Assembly: GCF_900163645.1 (NCBI RefSeq) | Contig: NZ_FUKM01000003.1 | Coordinates: 62,001-126,000, forward strand | Source: Halomonas citrativorans | GTDB lineage: Bacteria > Pseudomonadota > Gammaproteobacteria > Pseudomonadales > Halomonadaceae | Direction of reading: 5' to 3' | Length of the DNA stretch: 64,000 nucleotides | In this document: piece after piece, positions 18,055 to 27,864 of the stretch | Layout: the number at the start of each line of letters is the position of its first letter | How positions within the stretch are numbered: the stretch's first letter is position 1 | Made by a program: the position numbers and the translations under genes | Notes under the pieces: generated by a model | What the model saw: the letters and a program-made list of their open reading frames with translations, nothing else | Database searches by the model: none | What the model was told of the DNA's origin: nothing

Positions 18055-18384
18055 TTATCGTTGATGTTGATGACAGCATGAAGGAGAGGGCGGCGACTCG
18101 TCGTCCTCTTTACAAAGTTGCTCACTACGCCCACCGGGTACAGGATCCATTCCGCCAGGGTTTCCAGGATGGCATTTTAGGATTCGCTTGATAGCCATCC
18201 AGCCTCCTTTGACAGGGCCGTGCACCTGAAGGGCCTCAATGGTGTAGGAGGAGCAGCTTGGCCAAAATCGGCAGCGAGGCCCGAGCAGGGGACTAATAAG
18301 GTATTGGTAGGCACGTATTGCGCCAACCATCAATAAAACCGCCAGTTTGCGTAGAACGTGTAATGTGCAATGCACCCAGCGCAT
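18055..18384 (-). CDS. yidD: Membrane protein insertion efficiency factor YidD
   Basis: Small membrane-associated protein of 109 residues that aids YidC/Sec-dependent insertion of inner-membrane proteins. The whole domain is recognisable: [30 protein letters not shown], then [24 protein letters not shown] and DPVP. The C-terminus has a Cys/His-rich extra tail. Its usual place is between rnpA and yidC; here it follows hisI by only 2 bases, an unusual setting. Its ATG directly follows the hisI stop, so the two are coupled. Confidence 0.93.
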   Translation of the reverse strand: MRWVHCTLHVLRKLAVLLMVGAIRAYQYLISPLLGPRCRFWPSCSSYTIEALQVHGPVKGGWMAIKRILKCHPGNPGGMDPVPGGRSEQLCKEDDESPPSPSCCHQHQR

Positions 18385-18386
18385 GA

Positions 18387-18854
18387 CTAGCGGTTACCGT
18401 AAAGCTCATCAGGGTGAATAAGCGGTTCACTATTGATGGTGGCATCGGCGCTGGTTAGCGACAGATAAAAGCAGCTTCGGCGACCGGTATGGCAAGCAGG
18501 ACCTGTCTGGTCTACCTGTAGCAGCAATGTATCGCCATCGCAATCCAGAGCCGCCGACTTAAGATGCTGCTGCTGCCCGGATGACTCTCCTTTGCGCCAG
18601 AGCTTTTTGCGTGAACGCGAATAGTAGCAAACGCGATGCGTGCTCAGCGTTTCCTCCAGCGCTTCACGAGTCATCCAGGCCATCATTAACACTTCTTTGG
18701 TGTCATACTGTTGAGCGATAGCAGGCAATAAACCTTCCGCGTTAAATCTAACAGCATCCAATAATGTCGTGGTGGCGGGTAATGTATCTTGTGGCGTTGC
18801 CGCCTCAAGTGCCTTAAATAACGTATCAGCCGGTAGTTGATCAAAACGAGACAT
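18387..18854 (-). CDS. hisI: Phosphoribosyl-AMP cyclohydrolase
   Basis: Histidine biosynthesis enzyme opening the purine ring of phosphoribosyl-AMP (third step). The 155-residue protein has a roughly 32-residue N-terminal extension before the normal start of the fold ([19 protein letters not shown]). Hallmarks are [33 protein letters not shown], the Mg site [13 protein letters not shown] and zinc cysteines in [13 protein letters not shown]. The hisE pyrophosphohydrolase is not fused or adjacent, so the his genes are dispersed in this organism. It follows the Zur-like gene by 5 bases and precedes yidD. Confidence 0.94.
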   Translation of the reverse strand: MSRFDQLPADTLFKALEAATPQDTLPATTTLLDAVRFNAEGLLPAIAQQYDTKEVLMMAWMTREALEETLSTHRVCYYSRSRKKLWRKGESSGQQQHLKSAALDCDGDTLLLQVDQTGPACHTGRRSCFYLSLTSADATINSEPLIHPDELYGNR

Positions 18855-18859
18855 AACTA

Positions 18860-19318
18860 TTATTCACTCTTGGCTCGACAGTTTTGGCAAAGGCCTTGCA
18901 ACTCAATCGTCTGTCGTTCAACACTAAATCCTTGCCGGCTGGCAAAGGCTGATAACTGATCGCTGACTTCATCCAAATGCAGTTCTTCGACGTAACCACA
19001 GTGACGGCAAATCAGCAGTTGGAACCCATGAATATGTTCAGGGCAGGCGCATGCCACATAGGCGTTTAGCGACTCGATACGATGCACTAATCCTTGGTCA
19101 ATCAAGAATTCCAGCGCTCGATAAACCGTAGGAGGGCGGGCAGCCGCATGCTCTGTTGAAAGCTTATCCAACAGGTCATAGGCTTTTAAACCGCCGCCAT
19201 TATGAGCAATCAACTCAAGCACACGGCGTCGAATGGGGGTAAATCGAACGCCGCGGCTGTGACACTGTGATTCCGCTTGTTGAAGTAGCGTATTCGCTTC
19301 AGTCATTGGTGCACTCAT
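18860..19318 (-). CDS. zur: Fur-family regulator, Zur-like
   Basis: Metal-responsive repressor of 152 residues. It resembles Zur more than Fur: the N-terminus LLQQAESQCHSRGVRFTPIRRRVLELI, then AYDLLDKL, then ARPPTVYRALEFLIDQGLVHRIES. The metal sites include CPEHIHGFQLLICRHCGYVEE and the C-terminal CQNC pair. Zur binds DNA when zinc is replete and represses zinc uptake genes. No znuABC genes are in view, and the downstream hisI and yidD may simply share the transcript. Zur versus Fur/PerR is inferred from sequence feel. Confidence 0.82.
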   Translation of the reverse strand: MSAPMTEANTLLQQAESQCHSRGVRFTPIRRRVLELIAHNGGGLKAYDLLDKLSTEHAAARPPTVYRALEFLIDQGLVHRIESLNAYVACACPEHIHGFQLLICRHCGYVEELHLDEVSDQLSAFASRQGFSVERQTIELQGLCQNCRAKSE

Positions 19319-19337
19319 TAAACGTCATCAGCTTAGT

Positions 19338-20336
19338 CTACGCGCTTGCGATAGTTGTGTCAGGGCTTTCTGTTAGCTCACTCTTGCGAGCAAAGTGGTG
19401 CTGAGCAAAGGCTACACGCTCGGCAACTGGCACCCCTTCTTGCTGACGCTCGATGAGATCAAGCCGGCGACGCAAACCCTCTCCGTTGGTCATTTGAATC
19501 GCAAGGCCCGGCCGTGCATTCAGCTCAAGCAACATGGGCCCATGTTGCCTGTCCAGCACCATATCGGTTCCCAAATAGCCTAATCCGGTCATTTCATAGC
19601 AACCCGCCGCCAAGTTTAGCAGGGTATCCCACTGAGGGACCACCAGGCTTGCCAGATCATGCCCGGTATCCGGGTGGTTAAAGCAAGGGCGGTCAAATTG
19701 CACGCCGCGAAGGGCTTCTCCGGTGGCAATATTCAAACCAACGCCGACCGCTCCCTGGTGCAGGTTGGCTTTGCCATCGGAGGCCGCCGTTGATAAGCGC
19801 ATCATCGCCATGACTGGGTAACCCTTAAAAACGATGACCCGAATATCCGGCACGCCTTCGTAGGTATACGCCATCAGACTTTCTTCAAAATTAATCAGCG
19901 TTTCAATGATGGCTACATCCGGAGAGCCGCCCAAAGAGTAAAGCCCTGAAAGAATATTAGAGACATGACGCTCTACAGCCTCAAGCGTTAAATGTGCTCC
20001 GCTGGGTTTAACAAACTGATTATCAACTACCTTTTCGATAACCAGAATACCCTTACCGCCACTGCCTTTGGCAGGTTTGATAACAAAACCATTATGACCT
20101 GTCAGCATATTGCCAATATGCTGAACGCCAAACTGCGTGGTTACCGTACCAATAAGCTCTGGCGTGGTAATGCCATACTCTTGCGCCAAAAGTTTAGTCT
20201 TGAGCTTATCATCCACCAGCGGGTAAAGACGCCGTGAATTGTAGCGGCCGATATAGCGGATATTACGCCGATTCATACCGATAATGCCTTTGTCGCGTAG
20301 GCAGCTTGGCCATGTCCAGTTGTTAAGCCAACTCAT
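19338..20336 (-). CDS. Alpha-L-glutamate ligase-like ATP-grasp protein
   Basis: RimK-related ATP-grasp ligase of 332 residues (alpha-L-glutamate ligase-related family). ATP-grasp motifs include GFVIKPAKGSGGKGILVIE for the phosphate loop region, the metal/ATP segment DMVLDRQHGPMLLELNARPGLAIQ, and IRVIVFKGYPVMAMMRLS. Such enzymes join an amino acid to a peptide or small molecule through an acyl phosphate; the substrate is unknown. It is the last of three genes after the 7TM protein and the retropepsin, with an ATGA overlap to the 7TM gene. This set recurs across gammaproteobacteria; I infer a joint envelope or osmotic role. Confidence 0.88.
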   Translation of the reverse strand: MSWLNNWTWPSCLRDKGIIGMNRRNIRYIGRYNSRRLYPLVDDKLKTKLLAQEYGITTPELIGTVTTQFGVQHIGNMLTGHNGFVIKPAKGSGGKGILVIEKVVDNQFVKPSGAHLTLEAVERHVSNILSGLYSLGGSPDVAIIETLINFEESLMAYTYEGVPDIRVIVFKGYPVMAMMRLSTAASDGKANLHQGAVGVGLNIATGEALRGVQFDRPCFNHPDTGHDLASLVVPQWDTLLNLAAGCYEMTGLGYLGTDMVLDRQHGPMLLELNARPGLAIQMTNGEGLRRRLDLIERQQEGVPVAERVAFAQHHFARKSELTESPDTTIASA

Positions 20337-21856
20337 GACGGCTTCTCGTCATCAGTAATCGGCTTGAAGCGGCGTAACTCAAGCAAACGGTAGCCGGTGT
20401 AGTTGCCCAAAATCAAAATGAGCGCCATCAAAATCAGCTGAACACCCAGGAAGTTGAAGGTAATGTGGCGCACCCAGGGGTTGTTCATGGCAAGATATGC
20501 GAGCACGGCTGTCAACAAGCTGCCGCCCCCCTGAATAATGACCTGTTTTGGACCTTCTTCTTCCCAGAGGATCGACATCCGCTCAATCGTCCAGGCCAGT
20601 ATAATCATGGGGAAGAAGGTGACAGTGAGCCCCGCGCTTAGACCCATGCGGTAAGCCAATACGGTAAAGATCGAGATAATCGCGATGACTGTTATGATGA
20701 CCGCTGACACTCTCGCCACCAACAATAAGTTCAAATAAGACAGATAGTTACGAATAACCAAGCCAACAGCCACGATCAACAGGAAGCCAATCAAGCCCGT
20801 CAGCAGGGTGGTTTGAATAAAGGCGAGGGCGATCAGAACAGGCATAAACGTGCCTGATGTTTTCACCCCAACCAATACACGCAAAAACACAACGACCAAA
20901 GCGCCAATGGGAATCAGCAGGATCGTTTGGAAAAGTGCTTGTTCTTCAAGCGGTAAGCTATGGATTGAGAAGTTCAGCAGCGTATCATCAGAAAAGTGGT
21001 TGCGCACAGCTGCAGACGCTGGCTGATGGTGCGTTAGCATAGAGAAGCTAACCCGCGAGTTTGTACCACCTTCCACTTCAAGCACCGCCCGGCCACCGGT
21101 TTCCCAGAGCAGCAGGTTTTCGGGTTGGCCTTCCTCGCCAGTTACGGGGTCGAATATATTCCAGCTTTCTGCAGGCTCATCAAATACCTGAATCCAACTG
21201 CTTAATAATTGACGCCGACGCCCATCTTCCAGCAGCAGTCCGCTTACTTCTCGTGCTTGTACACCCGCTTGATTTAGCAAGCGCACGATGAGAGCTGACG
21301 GCGCTTCCTGGGTGAGCAGTAAACGGGCATTTTCACCCTGACGCTCGCCATTTACATCAAGAATTAGCTCACGCGCAAAGGTCGCATTATTCGCACTTCT
21401 AGCCCACGCTCTATCAATCAGTTGGGTAGCTGCTGAGTCATAAGGACTTTCCCAAGGCGTGCTTGACGCCAGCGTTGGCGGTGCTTGTACCGGCGGGCGG
21501 GAATCAGGTGATACCAGCATTTGTACCGAATAATAGAGCTGCTGACTGCCAGCAGCATTCCGAATGGTCCACTGGGCTTGGCGCCCGAAATCATCCGCCT
21601 GATAGGCCAAACCATAGCCAGAAGAAGCGGTATTTTCGGTCAGTACACGAAAGCCTGCCTGATGGGAGGGCAGCGCTAAATCCACTTTTACTGGGCCATT
21701 CTGGGCATTGAAATTGATAACAGCCTCAATTTCCCATACCTGACGCTGCTCGCTTGGTACCCAAGGAATTTCAAAATGAAGATGTCTATGCACACTGGTG
21801 GCAATACCTGCCACAAGAAGTAGACCTACAATGATATAAAACGGAAGGCGTGACAT
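20333..21856 (-). CDS. Inactive transglutaminase fused to seven transmembrane helices (UUP1-7TM)
   Basis: Protein of 507 residues. An N-terminal anchor (FYIIVGLLLVAGIATSV) is followed by a periplasmic region of about 230 residues with a transglutaminase-like fold that is described as inactive in this family. Seven membrane helices fill residues about 295-495 (LFQTILLIPIGALVVVFLRVLVG, FMPVLIALAFIQTTLL and later). The family is paired with an ATP-grasp ligase and a retropepsin-type protease, exactly as here. I infer a sensor or scaffold at the inner membrane. Its stop overlaps the ligase start by 4 bases. Confidence 0.87.
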   Translation of the reverse strand: MSRLPFYIIVGLLLVAGIATSVHRHLHFEIPWVPSEQRQVWEIEAVINFNAQNGPVKVDLALPSHQAGFRVLTENTASSGYGLAYQADDFGRQAQWTIRNAAGSQQLYYSVQMLVSPDSRPPVQAPPTLASSTPWESPYDSAATQLIDRAWARSANNATFARELILDVNGERQGENARLLLTQEAPSALIVRLLNQAGVQAREVSGLLLEDGRRRQLLSSWIQVFDEPAESWNIFDPVTGEEGQPENLLLWETGGRAVLEVEGGTNSRVSFSMLTHHQPASAAVRNHFSDDTLLNFSIHSLPLEEQALFQTILLIPIGALVVVFLRVLVGVKTSGTFMPVLIALAFIQTTLLTGLIGFLLIVAVGLVIRNYLSYLNLLLVARVSAVIITVIAIISIFTVLAYRMGLSAGLTVTFFPMIILAWTIERMSILWEEEGPKQVIIQGGGSLLTAVLAYLAMNNPWVRHITFNFLGVQLILMALILILGNYTGYRLLELRRFKPITDDEKPS

Positions 21857-21892
21857 TAAAATTCCTTTCAGCGAAAAGCGGCAGGGGAGCTT

Positions 21893-22741
21893 TTACTCTT
21901 CGATATCGTCTTGGTCGACCGCTTCATCTTCAGCGGCTTGCTCGGCAGGGTCACCGCCGGGGAACTCTGGACGCTCATGCAAATAGGTTTGTGCCACATC
22001 CACAATAGCAATATCCATTAAGAAGCGGCGGCCTAGTAAGACGGGGAAATCGAGGTGGGTACGATCATTCAGCGTAAATTCGACGTTTTCACGAATAGGA
22101 CCGAGCGTCATTAATAGAGAAACAACGGGGCGAGATTCTTCACCAGACGCTTGAACAATGCGGACACGTCGCTGAACAGGTGCCTCGATCCACTCGTTAC
22201 GCAATGACTCCACGACACTATCATTCTCAGTCAGTGCTAGCTTGAAGCGCACCCAATCTTCGCCATCGCGCTCAAAGCGCGTAATGTCGGAGGCCGATAA
22301 TGACGACGTCTCTGCACCGGAGTCCACGCGTGCTTTTAAATAGGTACCTACGCCCGGCAGGCCAACCCATTCGCTACGTCCCAGCATGGTTTTCATATCT
22401 AGCGTGGTATCCACATCACACTCTTCGCGGATAATGATGGGCTCGTCACCCCGAGCTTCAAGCTCCTTTATATCATCGCGTAAAAGGCGTAGTAGGCTAC
22501 CCACTTCACGAACATCAGCGGTAAGCACCTGCTGCTGGCTAAGTTGTTGCGCCTGATGCTGAGCATTGGCACTGCATTGTTGCCCTAATGCATCCTGTAG
22601 CTCGAGCATTCGGGTATTGAATGCTACCTCGTTCAATAACGGTGGCTCATTAGAATCTGGTTGCTGAAGGGCGCAGCCAGAAAATAGAAGTGATAAACCA
22701 GCCATCAGCCACAAAACACCTGGGCGCATAACAAGAGACAT
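21893..22741 (-). CDS. Lipoprotein retropepsin-like protease (ATP-dependent zinc protease/RimB family)
   Basis: Protein of about 282 residues. The N-terminus ends in LLFSGCALQQ, a lipobox, so it is probably a lipoprotein. Residues about 60-95 form a short coiled-coil region. The C-terminal domain is the family called ATP-dependent zinc protease, but the motif KARVDSGAETSSLSA with Asp-Ser-Gly is that of a retropepsin-type aspartic protease, and VLLGRRFLMDIAIVDV is the matching distal strand. The true start may be the fifth codon (22729). It heads the three-gene unit with the 7TM protein and ATP-grasp ligase. The final 40 residues are acidic. Confidence 0.85.
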   Translation of the reverse strand: MSLVMRPGVLWLMAGLSLLFSGCALQQPDSNEPPLLNEVAFNTRMLELQDALGQQCSANAQHQAQQLSQQQVLTADVREVGSLLRLLRDDIKELEARGDEPIIIREECDVDTTLDMKTMLGRSEWVGLPGVGTYLKARVDSGAETSSLSASDITRFERDGEDWVRFKLALTENDSVVESLRNEWIEAPVQRRVRIVQASGEESRPVVSLLMTLGPIRENVEFTLNDRTHLDFPVLLGRRFLMDIAIVDVAQTYLHERPEFPGGDPAEQAAEDEAVDQDDIEE

Positions 22742-22833
22742 CCTTGAAAATTAAAAAGGAATAATAAGGAGAAGCTAGACCGGTTGTCCAACGCCGTATT
22801 AACTTTTTAGAAGCTACCTAATCTACCATTTAA

Positions 22834-22849
22834 CATAATATATATTATG
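22834..22849. repeat. AT-rich perfect palindrome upstream of the retropepsin operon
   Basis: CATAATATATATTATG is an exact 16-bp palindrome, about 95 bases upstream of the lipoprotein start. It could act as -10 region and operator. It lies in the 323-base gap 22742-23064, which otherwise holds only the decayed ProC-like fragment and no intact gene. Confidence 0.5.
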
Positions 22850-23009
22850 CGAACACCAAGGTGCTTAATTTCCACATAGAACAATTAAGATGGACTACCT
22901 CCTCCTAACATACTGATTCTTGGGTACCAATCGTTTTAACGTGCACATTCTTACATAATCAGATGCCGATTGCTTCCTCCTGGACCGATTCCGACCGCGG
23001 AGATGATAT

Positions 23010-23117
23010 TTATGCTGAAGACAAACCCAGATTCCCACTGGCCAACACGGAATGACCCAGCGCACTACCCAGCCAGCCATTCCCCCCGATAATGCCGAGC
23101 ATTAATGTCGGTTTCAT
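23010..23117 (-). pseudogene. Truncated ProC-like (pyrroline-5-carboxylate reductase family) remnant
   Basis: A 35-codon reading frame starts with ATG at 23117, inside the end of the TetR gene, and has an AGGAG ribosome-binding site 8 bases upstream. It encodes a classical Rossmann start, GIIGGNGWLGSALGH, then SVLASGNLG, before a TAA stop at 23010. This matches the N-terminus of ProC-type NAD(P)-dependent reductases, which normally run to about 270 residues. The next 100 bases keep scattered resemblance in other frames but are full of stops. I conclude that an operon partner of the TetR gene was lost by deletion or decay. A functional micro-ORF is less likely. Confidence 0.55.
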
Positions 23118-23766
23118 CTGTTATCTCCTGTTGAGCCGCCATCTCTTCGGGCGTAAACCGCGCTTGATGCCGCGCAGCAAACCGCTCAAGATCAGCATGG
23201 GTACACATCTGCCCAGTAAAAATATTGATGTACTGAGCCACTCGGCCGATGCGAGTATCCTGAGTCTCTTGGGTATGCATCGAGATATAGCCGATCTGAA
23301 TCAAATACACCGTGCGTGCACGGGTATCAGCTTCCAGCACGTCATAGCCATAGCGAATAAACATGTCTTGCAGCGCTTGTAGCCGCAGGCTATCGGCTTG
23401 GCTAACGCGCTCAGCAACCACTTGATCTTGCAGGCTCCAACTTCTAATGGCGTACTCGAACTCAGAATCAAATACCGCTGAGTCAAACCAACAATCAAAG
23501 ATATTGAGCGTGGCTTCCACGATGGAAGATGCATATTTCTCCGATTGCTCAATTACAGCCTGGGTGTTTTGACGCTCCCACCGCTCCAGCAGCGCGGCAA
23601 GCACCTCTTCGCGGTCTTTAAATAGCCAGTAAAAACTGGTTCGTGATGTTTTTAGCTTCTTTGCTAGCGGTACGATCTTGACGGCACTGACTCCCGAGGT
23701 AATCAGCAGCTCGTAAGCAGCATCAATCCAAGCAGTTTGGTTAATCGTGGTGCGTCCGTTTTTCAC
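23065..23766 (-). CDS. TetR/AcrR-family transcriptional regulator
   Basis: Regulator of 233 residues with an N-terminal helix-turn-helix: WIDAAYELLITSGVSAVKIVPLAKKL, then TSRTSFYWLFKDREEVLAALLERWE. The remainder is the helical ligand-binding domain. The start is GTG, preceded by AAGAGAG; no ATG upstream fits. It is divergent from the demethylase-type flavoenzyme and probably represses it in response to a methylated amino acid or product (inference). A 17-bp inverted repeat in the shared 143-base gap is the likely operator. The 3' end overlaps the ProC-like remnant by 53 bases. Confidence 0.88.
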   Translation of the reverse strand: MKNGRTTINQTAWIDAAYELLITSGVSAVKIVPLAKKLKTSRTSFYWLFKDREEVLAALLERWERQNTQAVIEQSEKYASSIVEATLNIFDCWFDSAVFDSEFEYAIRSWSLQDQVVAERVSQADSLRLQALQDMFIRYGYDVLEADTRARTVYLIQIGYISMHTQETQDTRIGRVAQYINIFTGQMCTHADLERFAARHQARFTPEEMAAQQEITDETDINARHYRGEWLAG

Positions 23767-23834
23767 GTATTGCTCTCTTTGCCATGGCGATGCAGTCGAT
23801 CATACAGGAAGCCTGTCACCTTTATGTACACAGC

Positions 23835-23851
23835 TGTCAATTATATTGACA
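23835..23851. promoter_or_regulatory. Inverted repeat, probable TetR operator
   Basis: Perfect 7-bp arms TGTCAAT and ATTGACA surround TAT. The right half contains TTGACA, a consensus -35 box for the flavoenzyme gene, and the left half offers TTGACA on the other strand. One bound dimer could therefore control both divergent promoters. Confidence 0.6.
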
Positions 23852-23909
23852 ACTATGAACAGAGAAGACTAGCTTGTGTTAATCATCAAAACAACAAGAG
23901 AAGACGACC

Positions 23910-25940
23910 GTGAAAAATGACCCTTTGCTACAGCCGTTACAACTAAAACATTTGACGCTGAAAAATCGGGTAATGCTGACTTCTCACGAACCCGCCTACC
24001 CCGAAGATGGCATGCCTAAAGAGTTATACCGGGCTTATCATGTTGAACGTGCCAAGGCAGGTATTGCCCTGACCATGACTGCTGGGTCGGCGGCGGTTTC
24101 CCGAGACAGCCCGCCGGTGTTTAACAATATTCTGGCGTATAAAGATGAAGTGGTGCCGTGGATGCGCGACCTCACCGAGGCGTGCCACGAACACAGCACG
24201 GCGGTAATGATTCAGCTAACGCACTTGGGCCGCCGAACAAGGTGGGACAAAGGCGACTGGCTACCGACGATTTCAGCCTCCAATCATCGGGAAGCGTCCC
24301 ACCGCGCCTATCCTAAAAAAGCCGAACTTTGGGATATTGAGCGATTAATCAAGGATTACACCGACGCCGCCGAACGCATGTACGCAGCAGGCCTGGACGG
24401 CATGGAGATTCAGGCGTACGGCCACCTGATGGATCAGTTCTGGTCACCGTTAACCAACGAGCTTGATGCGCCTTATGGCGGCAGCCTGGATAACCGGCTA
24501 CGGTTTACCTTTGAAGTGCTCCAAAGCATCCGTGAGCGTGTTGGTGAGAAGTTCTTACTTGGCGTGCGCTATACCGGTGACGAGTGCTTACCCGGCGGCT
24601 TCGATGCCCGTGATGGCATGGCCATTTCCCACCGATTGAAAGACAGCGGCTTGGTGGACTTCCTTAATGTCGTCAAAGGGCACATTGATACCGACCCCGG
24701 TCTGACGGACGTGATTCCTATCCAAGGCATGCCTAGCGCACCACACCTTGATTTTGCGGGCGACATTAAACGTGAGGTCGACTTCCCGACCTTCCATGGA
24801 GCCAAAATTCAGGATGTTGCGACGGCCCGTCATGCGATTGCCTCCGGCAAGGTCGATATGATCGGCATGACTCGTGCTCATATGGCCGATCCACACATAA
24901 TGAAAAAGGTTATCGAAGGCCGTGAAGAAGAGATCCGCCCCTGCGTGGGCGCCAATTACTGTCTGGACCGCATTTACCAGGGCGGCGCTGCGTACTGTAT
25001 TCACAACGCCGCGACTGGACGTGAAACCACCATGCCCCATACCATTCCTCCCGCCGATACCAAACGTAAGGTGGTGGTCGTTGGCACAGGCCCCGGCGGG
25101 CTGGAAGCCGCCCGCGTGGGTGCCGAACGCGGACACAAAGTCGTCGTGTTTGAAGCGGCAGATGCCCCCGGGGGGCAAATTCGTTTAACGGCACAGAGCG
25201 AGCGCCGTCGAGAAATGATGGGCATCATCGATTGGCGCTTTGAGCGCTGTCAGGCCATGGGTGTCACGTTTCACTTCAATGTCTTTGCCGAACAGGATGA
25301 AGTGCTCACCGAATCGCCGGATGTGGTCATTGTGGCAACGGGCGGGCAGCCTAATGAAGAGGCGCTTCAAGAGGGCAACGAGCTGGCCGTCACCGGCTGG
25401 GACTTGCTTTCTGGCCATGTGACGCCAGGCAGAAACGTACTGGTGTATGATGATGCAGGCGATCATACCGCCCTGCAAGCGGCTGAGATTATTGCCAAAG
25501 CAGGCGGCAAGGTCGAATACATGACAGCCGACCGCGCCTTGGCGCCGGAGGTCATGGCCATGAACCTGGTGCCTTATATGCGTACACTACAAATGCTGGA
25601 TACCACGTTCACCCCAACCTTCCGCCTGACTGGTATTAAGCGCGACGGCAGTGAACTGGTTGCCTCGGTCAGCAGTGATTACACCAATGTCATCAAACAG
25701 CGACGCGTAGACCAGGTAGTCGTCAACTTCGGCACGTTACCCATGGCCGATCTTTACGAAGAGCTGAAGCCGCTGTCGAGCAACCAAGGGGCCGTCAACT
25801 ATGACAGCCTGATTGTAGGCACACCGCAGCCTATCGCTACCGAAGGAAAGTTTCAGCTGTTCAGGATTGGGGATGCCATTTCGCATCGAAATACCCACGC
25901 AGCGATTTATGATGCCCTGCGCATCGTTAAAGACCTGTAG
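23910..25940 (+). CDS. Dimethylglycine/N-methylproline demethylase-type flavoprotein
   Basis: Protein of 676 residues in the old-yellow-enzyme plus pyridine-nucleotide-disulfide class, like trimethylamine dehydrogenase and DgcA. The FMN TIM barrel covers about 1-340 (LTLKNRVMLTSHEPAYPEDG, QLTHLGRR). A cysteine region CVGANYC...YCIHNAATGRE follows. The FAD/NAD-binding part begins KVVVVGTGPGGLEAARV. Closest types demethylate dimethylglycine or N-methylproline (stachydrine catabolism), so it probably removes N-methyl groups from an osmolyte-derived amino acid; the exact substrate is uncertain. Start GTG. Only three cysteines fit the [4Fe-4S] motif of trimethylamine dehydrogenase, the second position being Ala. 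A partner dgcB is not seen. Confidence 0.85.
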   Translation: MKNDPLLQPLQLKHLTLKNRVMLTSHEPAYPEDGMPKELYRAYHVERAKAGIALTMTAGSAAVSRDSPPVFNNILAYKDEVVPWMRDLTEACHEHSTAVMIQLTHLGRRTRWDKGDWLPTISASNHREASHRAYPKKAELWDIERLIKDYTDAAERMYAAGLDGMEIQAYGHLMDQFWSPLTNELDAPYGGSLDNRLRFTFEVLQSIRERVGEKFLLGVRYTGDECLPGGFDARDGMAISHRLKDSGLVDFLNVVKGHIDTDPGLTDVIPIQGMPSAPHLDFAGDIKREVDFPTFHGAKIQDVATARHAIASGKVDMIGMTRAHMADPHIMKKVIEGREEEIRPCVGANYCLDRIYQGGAAYCIHNAATGRETTMPHTIPPADTKRKVVVVGTGPGGLEAARVGAERGHKVVVFEAADAPGGQIRLTAQSERRREMMGIIDWRFERCQAMGVTFHFNVFAEQDEVLTESPDVVIVATGGQPNEEALQEGNELAVTGWDLLSGHVTPGRNVLVYDDAGDHTALQAAEIIAKAGGKVEYMTADRALAPEVMAMNLVPYMRTLQMLDTTFTPTFRLTGIKRDGSELVASVSSDYTNVIKQRRVDQVVVNFGTLPMADLYEELKPLSSNQGAVNYDSLIVGTPQPIATEGKFQLFRIGDAISHRNTHAAIYDALRIVKDL

Positions 25941-25986
25941 GATTCTGGCTTAGCGCTTTGCCTGGTCGTCTAATCCTACAGGCACT

Positions 25987-26019
25987 AAAAAGCAGCCTGC
26001 GTTAGCAAGGCTGCTTTTA
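25987..26019. terminator. Bidirectional terminator between the flavoenzyme and ectC
   Basis: AAAAGCAGCC and GGCTGCTTTT pair around a TGCGTTAGCAA loop, with A and T runs on either side, between convergent genes. Confidence 0.88.
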
Positions 26020-26040
26020 TAAGCGCGGGAGAACTAAGGC

Positions 26041-26436
26041 TTACTCATCAGCCGGCGCATAAGAACCATCTTCACGATGCACTTCCTTACCACTGAGTGC
26101 CGGTGTAAAGACACAGGCCACGGTCATGCCTTTTTCTTTGCCGCGCAGCAGGTGCTCGTCATGCTTGTCCAGTAGATAGATATCGCCTGCTTTGATTGGC
26201 CAGATTTTGCCATCCGCTAGGGTTTCGACTTCACCTTCGCCTTCATAGCAAAAAACGGCTTCGTAATGATGCTTATACTGAATGTGAGTCTCTGTACCCG
26301 GGAAGATACGTGTGATGTGAAAAGAGAAACCAGCATTATCCTCGGCAAGCACCAAACGGGTACTGTCCCAGTTACCATTTTCAGCAGTTACCAGTCGGTC
26401 TGTTTTACGCGCTTCTTCAAGATTGCGGACGATCAT
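26041..26436 (-). CDS. ectC: L-ectoine synthase
   Basis: Cupin-fold enzyme of 131 residues that cyclises N-gamma-acetyl-2,4-diaminobutyrate to the compatible solute ectoine. It carries the family signatures [36 protein letters not shown] and [12 protein letters not shown]. The chosen ATG at 26436 gives [14 protein letters not shown], the start of known EctC proteins, with GGAG 6 bases upstream; a start four codons earlier has no ribosome-binding site at useful distance. Last gene of ectABC. Confidence 0.96.
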   Translation of the reverse strand: MIVRNLEEARKTDRLVTAENGNWDSTRLVLAEDNAGFSFHITRIFPGTETHIQYKHHYEAVFCYEGEGEVETLADGKIWPIKAGDIYLLDKHDEHLLRGKEKGMTVACVFTPALSGKEVHREDGSYAPADE

Positions 26437-26520
26437 AATATGCTCCATGCCTGAACGGCTGGCGATACCAGCCGTTGAGTTTATCGTTAAGGTACATTAA
26501 CTACCCAAAGTAACGTCAGG

Positions 26521-27864
<1,344 letters not shown>

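Noticed and set aside
22895..23080. A 61-residue minus-strand frame behind the TetR gene
   Set aside because: It reads the ProC-like remnant in the wrong frame; the homologous frame is the one starting at 23117.
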